DNA of 64,000 nucleotides, from assembly GCA_907163345.1 (NCBI GenBank), contig CAJQUN010000449.1, positions 248,001 through 312,000 on the forward strand, read 5' to 3'. Under the pieces are notes generated by a model, which had not been told where the DNA came from, made no database searches, and saw nothing but the letters and a program-made list of their open reading frames with translations. Made by a program: the position numbers and the translations under genes. The DNA is from Haberlea rhodopensis (lineage: Eukaryota > Streptophyta > Magnoliopsida > Lamiales > Gesneriaceae). Of the stretch, positions 23,991-34,937 are shown piece by piece (position 1 is the stretch's first letter; every line of letters begins with the position of its first letter).

Positions 23991-24005
23991 TGCAAGTGGG
24001 AGATT
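23991..24005 (+). promoter_or_regulatory. Polypurine tract of the + copia element
   Basis: AAGTGGGAGA lies between the stop of gag-pol and the TGTTGGGATA terminus of the 3' LTR. Confidence 0.8.
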
Positions 24006-25377
24006 TGTTGGGATATGCCCTAAGACAAATCATTAGATGATTGTTTTGACATACAATGTTTATGAATAGGGATAATGATAATACGTAGAGACTAGTATGT
24101 GTTGATCGATGAATTGTTCATTGATATGAGATATCAAATCAACATATGGGTACATGTTAGAGAACGATGTACTGGACAGACCCACCATGAGAATGCAACA
24201 TGGATAGTTATATGATCGTCATATGCAATTCTCATAGTGATAATAATGTATGTAATCCTTACGACTTGTGATCATCAGAGATCCCAACATAAGGAGTTAT
24301 GTATCTTGATATCGTCAAACGTTACCCGTAACATGGTAAACTATAAAGGCGACTATTGCATACACTACGAATTATGTAGAGGGATGTTGACTGATCGAGA
24401 TAGGATTTGTCCCTCCTATATAACAGGAGATTTGTTTGGCCCTTGATCAAGTGAGAACTAAAATGCATGGCCATGCTCGAATGAGTCGATATGAGATATC
24501 GAGCTTATTCATTTATTCTAGTTCTACTTGGGGATCAAGAAATAAAGATTTAATATACGAGTATGACTATTCCATGACTCGTGTTCAATCTAAACACAAA
24601 GGACAAAGGGATTAAGTTACATTGTTAATATTATCACAAGTTCTAAAGGTTATGTCGAGTCATTGACATTCTTGTAATTTGGGTAGCCTCGATGTGTTGC
24701 TAGACACCGCTCCTTGCTTGCGACATAAAATGAGATTTTATGTCACTGCCAACATTACAAGATCCTATCGGGTCGCACAAAAGATTAAATCGAGAAGGGA
24801 AATTAAATTCATTGAATGAATTAATTAATTAAGAAGAGTCTTAATTAAGTGATTAAAAGGTTTTAATTAAATCATGGGTTTGGGCCCATGAGGCTTTAAG
24901 AAAGCCTTTAATTAAATCATATATAAAATAACAAGGTGATTAATTGTTAAAAATGAATTCCTTGATAACATTTTATATCATAAAAAAACCTAGCCTCACT
25001 CCACAAGCTCTCTCTCGGCCGCCTCCTTGAAGCCGTGAGCTTCTCCATCGCCGCCGTGTTTTCTTGGTGGTTCGTGGTGGTCGTCGATCGGTTATTGTAA
25101 CCGTGAGTCTTGTTTGTTCAAGAATAAGCATAGCAACTTGTTCTTGAACATCCCTTGTTCGTTTAATCGTGTGGATACCGTTGAGGCAAGACCTTGGAGG
25201 TGTTGCTCGTGACTCGGGATCGTTGGACGTAGTGCACCGTGGAATCTGCTCAAACACGCTACAAGGGTGAGACTTTTGTATTCCTTTATCCGATATGAAA
25301 TCCTATGTATAGATCCGGTGTTTAGTAATCCATAAAATTTTATTCCGATGCGTTGTATGCTCTAAGGATTACTTACA
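24006..25377 (+). repeat. Copia 3' LTR, complete (1372 bp)
   Basis: It runs from TGTTGGGATATGCCC to ATTACTTACA. The last 661 bases match window positions 1-661. TATA-like TATATAAA is at 24920-24927. The flanking CACGG at 25378-25382 is a candidate target duplication that cannot be checked, because the left end lies outside the window. Confidence 0.92.
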
Positions 25378-27282
25378 CACGGTTCAGTATGCATATTGCT
25401 GTTTCTAAAGCATGTCCCCAAAAGGATATCGGAAGATCTGCATGACTCATCATTGATCGAACCATGTCCAACAAAGTTCGATTCCTCCTCTCGGATACAC
25501 CATTCCATTGTGGAGTATACGGAGGAGTGAGTTTTGGGACTATCCCACAATCCTTTAGATAGCCATGAAACTCTTGGCTTAAGTATTCACCTCCTCGATC
25601 TGATCGAAGGATTTTGATACTTTTGCCAAGTTGGTTTTGTACTTCATTCCTGAAATCTTTGAACTTTTCAAAGGTTTCATGCTTATGTTTCATTAGGTAC
25701 ACATACCCATATCTACTGAAGTCATCAGTAAATGTAACAAAGTATTGAAAACCACCTCTAGCATGTGTGCTTATTGGTCCACATACATCACTATGTATTA
25801 GTCCCAATAAAACATTTGCCCTTTCAATCCCTTGAATGAGGCTTTAGTCATCTTGCCCATTAAACAAGACTCGCATGTTTCATATGATTCAAAATCAAAT
25901 GAATCTAATGCTCCATCCTTATGAAGTTTCGATATGCGGTTCTCGTTTATATGGCCCAAGCGACAATGCCAGAGATAAGTTGGATTACAATCATTATTCT
26001 TAATCCTTTTAGTATTAATGTTATAGACAGGCATATCTAGATTTAATATATAAAGACCATTAATCATTTGTGCACTTGCATAAAACATATCATTTGAATA
26101 AATAGAACAACAGTTGTCCTTGATCATAAATGAAAATCCACACTTGTCCAAACAAGAAATAGAAATAATGTTTTTGGTAGTAGACGACACAAAATAAGAG
26201 TCTTTCAAAATCAATGATAAACCAGAAGGCAAAGATAACTGGTAATCTCCTACAGCTAATGCAGCAACTCTTGCTCCATTACCAACTCGGAGATCAACTT
26301 TGCCTTTCGCCAACGTCCTACTCCTTTTGAGATCCTGCACATTTACACAACTGTGAGATCCACATCCAGTATCTAATACCCAAGATGAAGAAGTAGATAA
26401 ATTGACTTCTATAACAAAAATACCTGAATTGGAAGTCACACTTCCCTTTGTCTTCTTAAGATCTTCCAGATATACTTTGCAGTTCCTTTTCCAATGACCG
26501 GTCTCACCTCCATGGAAACAGTTCCCTTCCTTTGCCACTCCTCCCTTTGGCTTTAGTGCAGAAGCATGTGGCTTAGACTTAACAAGGACCTTCTTGTTCT
26601 TCTTGTAGCTCTTAGCTTTAGTCTTTCCTTTGTTCTTATTCATAATAAGAACATTTGTAGGCTTAGACTTCTTGCTATTTGCTTCAAAAGTTCTAAGCAT
26701 GCCAAGTAACTGTGGTAGAGTCTTTTCAATTTCAATCATATTGTAATTCAAGACAAATTGACTGAAGCTTTCAGGCAACGATTGCAAGATCACGTCAGTG
26801 TCCAACCCTTGGTCCAAAGGAAAACCCAGCTTCTCCAGATTCTCAATGTACCCAATCATCTTGAGTACATGAGTTCCAACCAGACTTCCTTCTATCATTC
26901 TACACTGGAACAACGCTTTAGAGACGGCATACCTCTCTTGTCTTGCTTGTTGTTGGTACAGTTGCTTTAGATGCTCGATCATATCGAACGCCTCCATTTC
27001 CTCATGTTGCTTCTGAAGCTCAGAGTTCATGGTGGCAAGCATAAGGCACCCAACATCAAGTGCGTCATTTTGATGCTTCTTGTAAGCATCTTTATCGGCT
27101 TTAGCAGCCGTCAAGGGAGGTTCCTCAGCAGATAAGGGTTCCTCTAGGACATATTGCTTCTTTTCTTGCTTGAGGACAATCCTCAAATTCCTATACCAGT
27201 CTAGGAAATTTGTCTCATTCAGTTTGTCCTTCTCAAGGACCGATCGCAATGATAATGTGCTTGTGACGTTGTTAGTTGCCAT
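25378..27282 (-). pseudogene. Copia gag to integrase, 3' part missing
   Basis: This sister of the 20029-23990 polyprotein starts at an ATG at 27282 on -. It contains gag, a zinc knuckle in which the second cysteine is glycine (CFHGGETGHWKRNC), protease (WVLDTGCGSH), pre-integrase domain (WHCRLGH) and integrase core up to ILNRV. A 4-base loss relative to the + copy, near 25830, shifts the frame between pre-integrase and integrase core. The 20185 stop of the + copy is absent, so that mutation is private to the + copy. The frame ends at 25378 where the + element was inserted; RT and RNase H would lie left of the window. Confidence 0.93.
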
Positions 27283-28129
27283 GGATATCTACAATATTAA
27301 TATGCAAAGTAAGTTTATGATTTTAATCATTTAATATGGTCTTATATTAAATGACCCTCCCACTATTTTGTTTAAAATTATCAACCCTCGAAACTATTAG
27401 TGGGCCAAGATCCATATTTCACTTAATCTTGAGTTAGCTTTGGCTAATCGCCCAAGACTCGGTTATTTAGGTAGACAACACTTTGTCAATTACATCACAT
27501 GTAATTCTTGGATGGTTGGACGAACAACACTTTGTTCAAATTCATCTAATGAATTATTATCCAACCCCATGTCTCTAGGTTCCCAATCCTATTGAGATAA
27601 CACTAGTTAAGTCGAACCCAATTGAAAATAACACGGATATCACTATTATCCTTTCGTGCCTTACTAAGATTTTCACGGTGCTTTGCTTTGGCAAACCCAC
27701 ACATGCCAATCGAAGTCTTGACGAGTATTTTTAATTGGAAGGCATCTTAAACTTAATATTATAGAGGGATTTATTGATCTCATGATTTTATTAATATTGA
27801 AAATATGTCCCGTACATATATGAATATATACATATCTACATATATATATAAGCATCGATGTTAAATAAAATAGTAAACATGCATCTCATACATCAACATA
27901 AAGTAAACGTAACATGGTTATAGCCCCAACTAAAATTTCTCAAGCCAATGAGAAAATTTAAAAGGTCAACCTAAGGGTAACTTCTCCAAGCACCTCTTTG
28001 GCTCCCTTTTGTGATTGGCCTTCTCATCCCGACACCATGGTCCGTCTTCGTTGATCTCCATCAAAGAAATAAACTACACTATATAAAATTTACAAGATAT
28101 AGAGAATTCCTTGAGTCACATTTGAGGGA
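27283..28129 (-). other. Leader of the - copia element, gag-proximal part
   Basis: Reverse complement of the + copia leader (19325-20028, then backwards from 1820 to about 1695). It reads straight through the point where the + copy carries the LARD insertion. It is cut at 28129 by the gypsy tandem and resumes at 44614. Confidence 0.88.
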
Positions 28130-28134
28130 ACGTA
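28130..28134. other. Target-site duplication ACGTA, left copy
   Basis: ACGTA precedes the LTR terminus TGTGAGGCC at 28135 and recurs at 44609-44613 after the terminus CCTACA. The copia leader resumes exactly there. Confidence 0.93.
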
Positions 28135-28891
28135 TGTGAGGCCCCGAAATTAATTAATTGCAATTTGGACATTAATTATGTTTATATGATGAATTATGTT
28201 GATAATTGATTTATGTGTTGAAATTAATTATCATGTTGAAATGCTTAGTCACATGGTAGGCGTGACCGGGGGTTGCATTTCAGGGTACGTGTTATGCATG
28301 TTGGGTAATGAAATGTTAACATGATTTATTTGTTTTGATTGTTAATTATGAGGAAAGTAGGGATTTAATGAAGTTTGGTGCATTGTTTGTAAAAATGCTT
28401 TCAAAATACCATGTTGGGGTATTTTATACATCATGTTAACTTTGGGGTATAATTTTAACATTAACCTTTATAACCCCCTTTTTCCCTCTATACCCACTTA
28501 CTTTACCAATCACTCTTAAAATCCCCAACTCACTCTCAAACCCTAACCATTTACCCTATTTTCGAAATTCTTCAAAGGAGGAAGGAGGAAGCTCCACAAA
28601 ACTTTTGTTTGTGGGATTTTTGTTAAGATTTGGAGTCTTCAAGAGGTATGGGACCCTTCCTAAAGTTTTTATGATGTTTGGTTTGGTTTTGAAATGGGTT
28701 TTGATTGTTTGAAATGGATTTATTTTGGATTGGTATGATGTTTGGATGGGTGTAGGATTTTTAGTTGTTTAAAGGTGTAAAATGAAGGTTTGAAGTGTTT
28801 TTATGTTTTTGGGTTGATGGTATAAGAGCTGTGGAGGATGGTGAAGTTTTTTATGGTGTAAAAATGGAGAAATCGCACGCACAGTAGGCAA

Positions 28892-29081
28892 CGATCGATC
28901 GCTACGAACGCAGCGATCGATCGCCGAAGGCCACTGGCGATTTGTATAGCGGGCGATCGATCGCCATATATGCAGCGATCGATCGCCGCGAGGCAGAATG
29001 GTCAAGCGATCGATCGCTACATCGAAGCGATCGATCGGTAAGGCTCGCGATCGATCGCCTCGATGCAGCGATCGATCGCCG
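28892..29081 (+). repeat. Cluster of GCGATCGATCGC palindromes
   Basis: CGATCGATCG cores begin at 28892, 28914, 28954, 28976, 29007, 29028, 29048 and 29069. Most steps are 20-22 bp (one 40, one 31), near two helical turns, while the linkers are unrelated to each other. Homologous clusters lie at 35693-35912 and 42525-42711 in LTRs 2 and 3, and related ones in four other LTRs of the window. Confidence 0.95.
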
Positions 29082-29171
29082 CTGTTTAAAAATTGGAAAA
29101 TGATGATTTTGTTGAATTTTTGGTATTTGGCTATTGTTTAGCTTCTAATATTGATTTGTATGAATGTGTAG

Positions 29172-29239
29172 AACCATCCCAGGTACCCACAACTTCAAGG
29201 AGATAAAGTTCTCCAATTTCTCCACTTTTTGGAATTAAG
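29172..29239 (+). other. Predicted 68-nt LTR exon (gypsy LTR 1)
   Basis: Acceptor-like TTGTATGAATGTGTAG ends at 29171 and donor AAG/GTACGT begins its intron at 29240. LTR 2 has the same 68-nt segment at 36004-36071. The upstream donor at 28646 would define a 526-nt first intron containing the palindrome cluster. The downstream acceptor at 30368-30369 would define a second intron ending one base before the gag ATG. Not transcript-verified. Confidence 0.5.
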
Positions 29240-29465
29240 GTACGTAAGAAGCGTACGGGCATCAGACGGTAAAACACACTCCTACATTAAGACTATGCTA
29301 TGATTACATAAGTATATATGATGTTTATGATGATGATTATGATACGTAAGTTTATGATGATGATGTTTATGATGAGCAAAGATGATATGATGTTTATGAT
29401 GATGATTATGATAAGTAAGTTTATGATGATGATGTTTATGATGAGTAAAGATGATATGATGTTTA

Positions 29466-29733
29466 TGATATGGTAAGATGCCATACGATAGGGTAAGATG
29501 CCCATATGGTAAGATGTCATACGATGTTTATGATATGGTAAGATGCCATACGATGTTTATGATATGGTAAGATGCCATACGATAGGGTAAGATGCCCATA
29601 TGGTAAGATGCCATACGATGTTTATGAGATGGTAAGATGCCATACGATAGGGTAAGATGCCCATATGGTAAGATGTCATACAATGTTTATGATATGGTAA
29701 GATGACATATGATAGGGTAAGATGCCCATATGC
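29466..29733 (+). repeat. TAAGATG-loop hairpin array, 12 units
   Basis: Twelve TAAGATG loops are flanked by inverted arms: TATGG with CCATA, GGG with CCC, or TATGG with TCATA (a G-T wobble). The loop is invariant while the arms change in a paired way. Counterparts are at 36297-36562, 43092-43333 and 43914-44180. An A-run of about 13 follows at 29752. Confidence 0.9.
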
Positions 29734-30168
29734 ATGAATGTGAATCAGGGACAAAAAAAAAAAAATAGATGTTAACAAATAACCAGCAAACTTACTTAAC
29801 TAAGATTTCATGCATTTACTGTTATTTTTATGATGTTAAGTAAGGATGTATATGCTCATGATGTGTTATCCCTGTAGGTACGCTTTTGGACTGAAAGACT
29901 CAGGGTCGGGTTGGGACAGTGAGTTAAGAGGAGCATGAAAGAAAGTAAGAATATAGGATTTTTGAATAGTCTCTACTCTAGGAGTAGTATAATTCTATCG
30001 CTTTAACATTCATTGACAGGAATGTAATTACTTAGCTTTTGAATTTTATTTATGGCCTGTAATTCTATTAGCTCAAAGCTACAACCGGAACCCTAAGATG
30101 ATATGAATGCATGATTAGTCCATAATATGTGATTATAATGATGTTAAGGTAGGAAGACCCTACATTAG

Positions 30169-30180
30169 TGGTATCAGAGC
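30169..30180 (+). promoter_or_regulatory. Primer binding site of gypsy copy A
   Basis: TGGTATCAGAGC follows the LTR end CTACA by four bases (TTAG), in the same arrangement as in the LARD-like elements. Confidence 0.93.
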
Positions 30181-30370
30181 AGTGGTTAGATAACCCGGGA
30201 ACGAGTGAAGGGTAGCATTAGCAATAAGTTGGCTAGGTGCTTCGTTTTAAACATGTTTTGTGCATGTATTGCATATGAAGTATATGATGTTATACTAACA
30301 TGTTTTGTTTATCTAACGATGTATTATATGAACTACTTTTGGGTATTTTTGTTAACCCTTGTCTTGCAGT
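30181..30370 (+). promoter_or_regulatory. Leader of gypsy copy A with 3' splice-like site before gag
   Basis: An AT-rich leader of 190 bases ends in a pyrimidine-rich AACCCTTGTCTTGCAG at 30354-30369, then one T and the gag ATG at 30371. The match to a plant 3' splice site, and its placement, are repeated exactly at 37186-37201 in copy B. Confidence 0.55.
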
Positions 30371-33300
30371 ATGGCAGCAAATATTGACATAGGAGACGCG
30401 GTGAGTGTTAATGCAAGTGCTGGGCGTACCAATCCCCTACCACCGCCAGCCTTGGGTGAAGAACAATCTGAACAGCAGTTATTACCTGGAGAGCTAAGTT
30501 TGGCTCAATTTCTGACATACCGACCCCCGATGTTCGAAGGAACTGAGACAGGGGAACAAGCTGAGGAGTGGATAGAGAGGATCGAACAGATATTTGTGGC
30601 GGCTCCTTGTGCTAAGTCAGCCTGGATAAGGCTAGCGTAGTTCCAATTGGCCAAGAAGGCGCTAATGTGGTGGAAGACCACAGTGATAGAGCAAGAGGCT
30701 CAGGGTCAAGAGATAAATTGGAAGCTGTTCAGAACTTGGTTTTTGACCCGCTTCTTTTCAGCTGCCGCACGACAGTCTAAGGAAGATGAGCTTACTAACC
30801 TCAAGCAAGGTAACATGCCTGTGTCAGATTATGCTCTCCATTACTGTTCTTTGCTCAGATATGTACCTCACATCGCCGCAAGTACTCAAGCAAAGATGAG
30901 GAACTTCATGAAGGGATTGAGGCCTGAACTGTATGACAGGGTGATTACTTATGGCCCTGCTTGCTTTGATGACGCCCTTTCCGGGCTGAGTTAGCTGAAC
31001 TGGGAGTTGGTGCATATCCTGATGTTGTACCACCTCCAGCACCCCCTCAGAAATCTACTTCTGATAATTTGAAGCCCATGGGTGATCAGTTTAAGCCTAG
31101 GGGAACACTTCAGCGTCGAGATTCAGTGGTAAGAAGCTCGAGAATCGATGGAAAGGAAGCCGTAGGAACGATGCCCCATCTGGAAGAGGGCAGTCTCAGG
31201 GAGACAGATTCGGGAAGGTCCAGTGCACTCTTTGTGGACAACCACATTTGACAAAAGACTGTGTAGGATGAAATGTTTGTGGCGACAAAGGCCACTTTGC
31301 TCGGCAGTGTCCCAAGAGGGGAAGACAACAGAACTCTGCGGGGAGGCCTGCGGACAGAGCAGCACAGCACATACCACCTTTTGCACCGAGGCAGTATGGA
31401 GGTCAGCCCATGGGGCCACCTCAGGGGCAGGTTTATGCTTTGACGAGGGAGCAGGCTACAGCGGCTCCGGAGGAGGTTATAGTGGGTACGTGTCTTTTAT
31501 TTACGCACCCTGCTTTTATTTTGATCGACACAGGTGCTTCACAATCTTTCGTGTTGACAAGTTTTGTGGAAAGGCATCACATATGCACTTCTCCGTCGCC
31601 CACTCCTCTTGTAGTCTTGACCCCCGCTGGAAGAAGTTTGATTACTGATCGGATTGTCTATGACGGAATCATTTATTTTGAGGATAACGAGCTAAGGTCG
31701 GATTTGATTGTTCTGGGAATGTCAGATTTTGACTGCATTGTGGGCATTGATGTTCTGAACAGGTATCAGGCAGTTGTGAACTGCATGCAGAGGACTATCC
31801 GATTCAGGTCTGATATGGGAGTCCAGTGGACATTCTTTGGGGATGGTTCTCGTTCTAAGATCCCGTTGATATCTGCTGTCAAGATGGCACAGTTATTGGA
31901 ACAAGGCCATACAGGATATCTCATCTATGCTGTTGATATTACTGAAAATAGGGAAGAATTAAATGTTGAGGATGTGCCCGTAGTGGCGGAGTTTCCTGAT
32001 GTCTTTCCGGAAGAGATTCCTGGATTTCCACCGACGAGAGAGGTCGAGTTTGGAATTGAGTTACTACCGGGGACGTCTGCCATTTCTCGTGCCCCCATAT
32101 AGGATGGCACCAGCGGAATAAGGGAGTTAAAAGTTCAGTTGGAAGAGCTCCTTGATAAGGGCTACATACGCCCTAGCGTATCGCCTTGGGGTGCACCAGT
32201 CCTATTTGTTAAGAAGAAGGATGGATCGATGCGTCTATGCATTGACTACAGGCAACTGAATAAGGCCACAGTAAAGAACAAGTATCCACTTCCGAGGATC
32301 GGTGACTTGTTTGATCAGTTGCAGGGTACGAGGCTCTACAGTAAGATCGATCTGAGGTCGGGATATCATCAGATTCGGGTGAGGGAGGATGATGTTCAGA
32401 AGACGGCTTTCAGGACAAGATATGGGCACTATGAATTCCTGGTCATGCCTTTTGGGGTGACAAATGCCCCAGCTGTCTTCATGAGTTTGATGAACAGGGT
32501 ATTCCAGCCATATTTGGATCGGTTCGTCATAGTTTTCATTGACGATATACTCATCTACTCCCGGACTGAAGAAGAACACGCGGGGCACTTGAGGACAGTA
32601 CTCCAGATCCTTAGGGATCATCAGTTATATGCAAAGCTTAGCAAGTGCGAGTTCTGGTTGAACAGTGTGGTGTTCTTGGGCCATGTTATATCTAGCAGTG
32701 GGATATCTGTGGATCCCAGGAAGATTGAAGCTGTGATTGAGTGGACTGCACCCACTTCTGTACCTGAGATACAGAGCTTTCTCGGTTTGGCAGGATATTA
32801 CCGACGTTTCTTCGAGGGTTTTTCAAAGATTGCCAAACCCCTGACACAGCTGACTCAGAAAGGAGTCCCTCTCTATTGGTCCGAAGCTTGTGAGGAAAGC
32901 TTCCAAGAACTGAAGCGTCGTTTGACTACGGCACCTGTATTGGTGATTCCGTCTGAGAATAAGAAGTTTGCCTTGTACACAGATGCATCATTGCAGTGTT
33001 TGGGCTGTGTATTGATGCAGGATAAGCACGTGGTGGCTTATGCTTTGAGGCAGTTGAAGCCTCATGAGACCAGATACCCAGTTCATGATCTGGAACTGGC
33101 GGCCATAGTTTTCGCCTTGAAGATTTGGCGGCACTATCTGTATGGTACTTCATTTACCATTTTTACGGACCATAAGAGCCTGAAGTTTCTATTCACTCAG
33201 GCTGAATTGAATATGCGCCAAAGAAGATGGATGGATTTACTCAAGGATTATGACTGTGAGATTGAGTACCATCCTGGTAAAGCAAATTTGATAGCAGATG

Positions 33301-34867
33301 CCTTAAGTCGGAAGGTGAAGAGTACTGCTGAGGATGTCATGAGTTTATCAGCTATGATGACTTCTTATTGTCATCTGGGATATGATTTTGATGTAGACAC
33401 GTCGCCGGTGCGAGTGTCGACCTTATTGGCTGAGCCAGACGTATTTGAGGCTATCAGGGAAGCCCAGAAGTCGGATGATGAGGTTCAGAGATGGTTATCG
33501 ATAGTACTTCAAGGACAGCCATCAAGGTTCAGAGTGGCAGAAGATGGTTCCTTGAAGCTTGGCAACCGTTGGGTAGTGCCGAGGACACCAGAGTTGCGTC
33601 AAGGGATCTTGCACCGTGCTCATAGCAGCAGGTTTAGCATACATCCGGGTTTAAGAAAGATGTACAAGGACTTATGCGACCAGTTCTGGTGGAGACGCAT
33701 GAAGCGTGATGTTATAACTTTTTTCAAAAGATGTTTGATCTGCCAGCAGGTAAAGGCAGAAAGGCAGAGGCCTGGTGGCGAGCTGAAGAGCTTAGAGGTA
33801 CCTGAATGGAAGTGGGAGCACATATCTATAGACTTAGTGACCCACTTGCCAAGAACGACCTCAGGATTTGATGCAATCTGGGTGATCGTGGATAGGCTGA
33901 CGAAGGTTGCTCATTTCATCCCTTACTGTATGACTTTCACATATCTAAAGATGGCCCAATTATATGTACGGGATATGGTGAGGTTACATGGGATTCCAGT
34001 CTCAATTGTGTCTGACAGAGACCCAAGGTTTACTTCACATTTCTGGAGGGTCTCCAGACAGCTTTGGGCACAGAGGTGAGACTGAGTACAACTTATCACC
34101 CTCAGACAGACGGCCAGACAGAGCGTACCATTCAGACGCTCGAAGATATGCTGAGGGCATGTGTATTGGATGACACTCCGTGGCAAGATTCATTACCACT
34201 GGTAGAGTTCTCCTATAATAACAGCTATCAGGCGAGCATTCAAATGGCTCCTTTTGAAGCTCTTTACGGACGACGCTGTAGGTCACCGCTGTATTGGGAG
34301 GACTTGACTAGTAAAGCGGTCGGAGGACCGGATATGATCAGGGATATGGAAGACAAGATTAAGTTGATAGGCCAAAAGATGAAAGCGGCTCAGGATAGGC
34401 AAGCAGCCTATGCCAATAAGCGACGACGACCGCTAGAATTCCAAGTAGGAGACAAGGTCTTCTTGAAAATCTCACCCTTCAGGGGTGTAGTTCGTTTTGG
34501 TATGCGGGGGAAGTTATCTCCGAGGTATGTTGGGCCGTATGAAGTATTGCAGCGTATCGGTACATTGGCCTACCGTTTGGCTCTACCGCCGTCTTTATCT
34601 GGTATTCATGATGTCTTTCATGTCTCTATGTTGCGGAAGTATGAGCCAGACCCGTCTCACGTGTTACAACCTACTGAAGTGCAGTTGGACTCAGATGTAT
34701 CCTATGTAGAACGACCGGTCAGAATTCTGGATCGTGAGGATCGCAGATTACGAAGCAAATTTATACCGATGGTCAAAGTTCAGTGGGATCGTCGGGGTGT
34801 TGAGGAGGCTACGTGGGAGACGGAACGGCATATGGTGCAGCATACCCGGAACTATTTTCTGGTATGA
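30371..34867 (+). pseudogene. Gypsy chromovirus gag-pol, copy A, disrupted
   Basis: Domains in order: gag (RPPMFEGTETGEQAEEW near 30520; RFFSAAARQSKEDELTNLKQ near 30750), two zinc-knuckle-like boxes, protease (LIDTGASQSF near 31530), RT (KIDLRSGYHQ near 32345; VFIDDILIYS near 32534), RNase H (LYTDASLQ near 32974), HHCC (CLICQQVKAERQRP near 33740), integrase core (VSDRDPRF near 34008; HPQTDGQTERTIQ near 34099) and chromodomain (VKVQWDRRGVEEATWE near 34775). Breaks: TAG at 30638-30640, a frame change near 31145, TGA at 31269-31271 replacing the first cysteine of the second knuckle, and shifts near 32115 and 34048, all shared with copy B. Private to A: shifts near 30982, 32095 and 34845. Confidence 0.95.
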
Positions 34868-34921
34868 TTTATGTTTAGTTTCATTTTGGGTAAGTGCATG
34901 CGATTTCGGGGACGAAATCTT

Positions 34922-34937
34922 ATGAGTAGGGGAGGAT
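34922..34937 (+). promoter_or_regulatory. Polypurine tract of gypsy copy A
   Basis: GAGTAGGGGAGGAT follows a GGGGACGAAAT string and precedes the LTR 2 terminus TGTGATGCC. Copy B has the same tract at 41753-41768. Confidence 0.85.

Larger units (their letters stand above)
28135..30164 (+). repeat. Gypsy LTR 1 (2030 bp)
   Basis: It runs from TGTGAGGCCCCG to GACCCTACA. In order it holds: an AT-rich upstream half, a leader with AAGGAGGAAGGAGGAAG near 28580, a donor-like AAGAG/GTATGG at 28645/28646, the GATC palindrome cluster (28892-29081), the predicted 68-nt exon (29172-29239), ATGATG-rich repeats (29310-29460) and the TAAGATG hairpin array (29466-29733). Confidence 0.93.

Noticed and set aside
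24006..25377. Envelope-like or extra ORF near the copia 3' end
   Set aside because: The polyprotein stop at 23990 is followed within 15 bases by the polypurine tract and LTR, leaving no room.
28892..29081. GATC clusters as Dam methylation or bacterial origin-type sites
   Set aside because: The context is plant LTR DNA, where such methylation is not expected, and no bacterial gene is present.
29310..29460. ATGATG-rich stretch as a coding repeat
   Set aside because: The reverse frames give only Ile/Asn runs from microsatellite-like DNA; it is part of the LTR and varies between copies.
30359..30370. Gag start upstream of 30371
   Set aside because: It would need a TTG codon within the splice-like tract; the ATG at 30371 follows directly and is the same in copy B.
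34064..34867. Separate gene for the integrase C-terminus and chromodomain
   Set aside because: It is the frame-shifted end of the polyprotein; the same break is in copy B, while the third gypsy element has the region fused in one frame.
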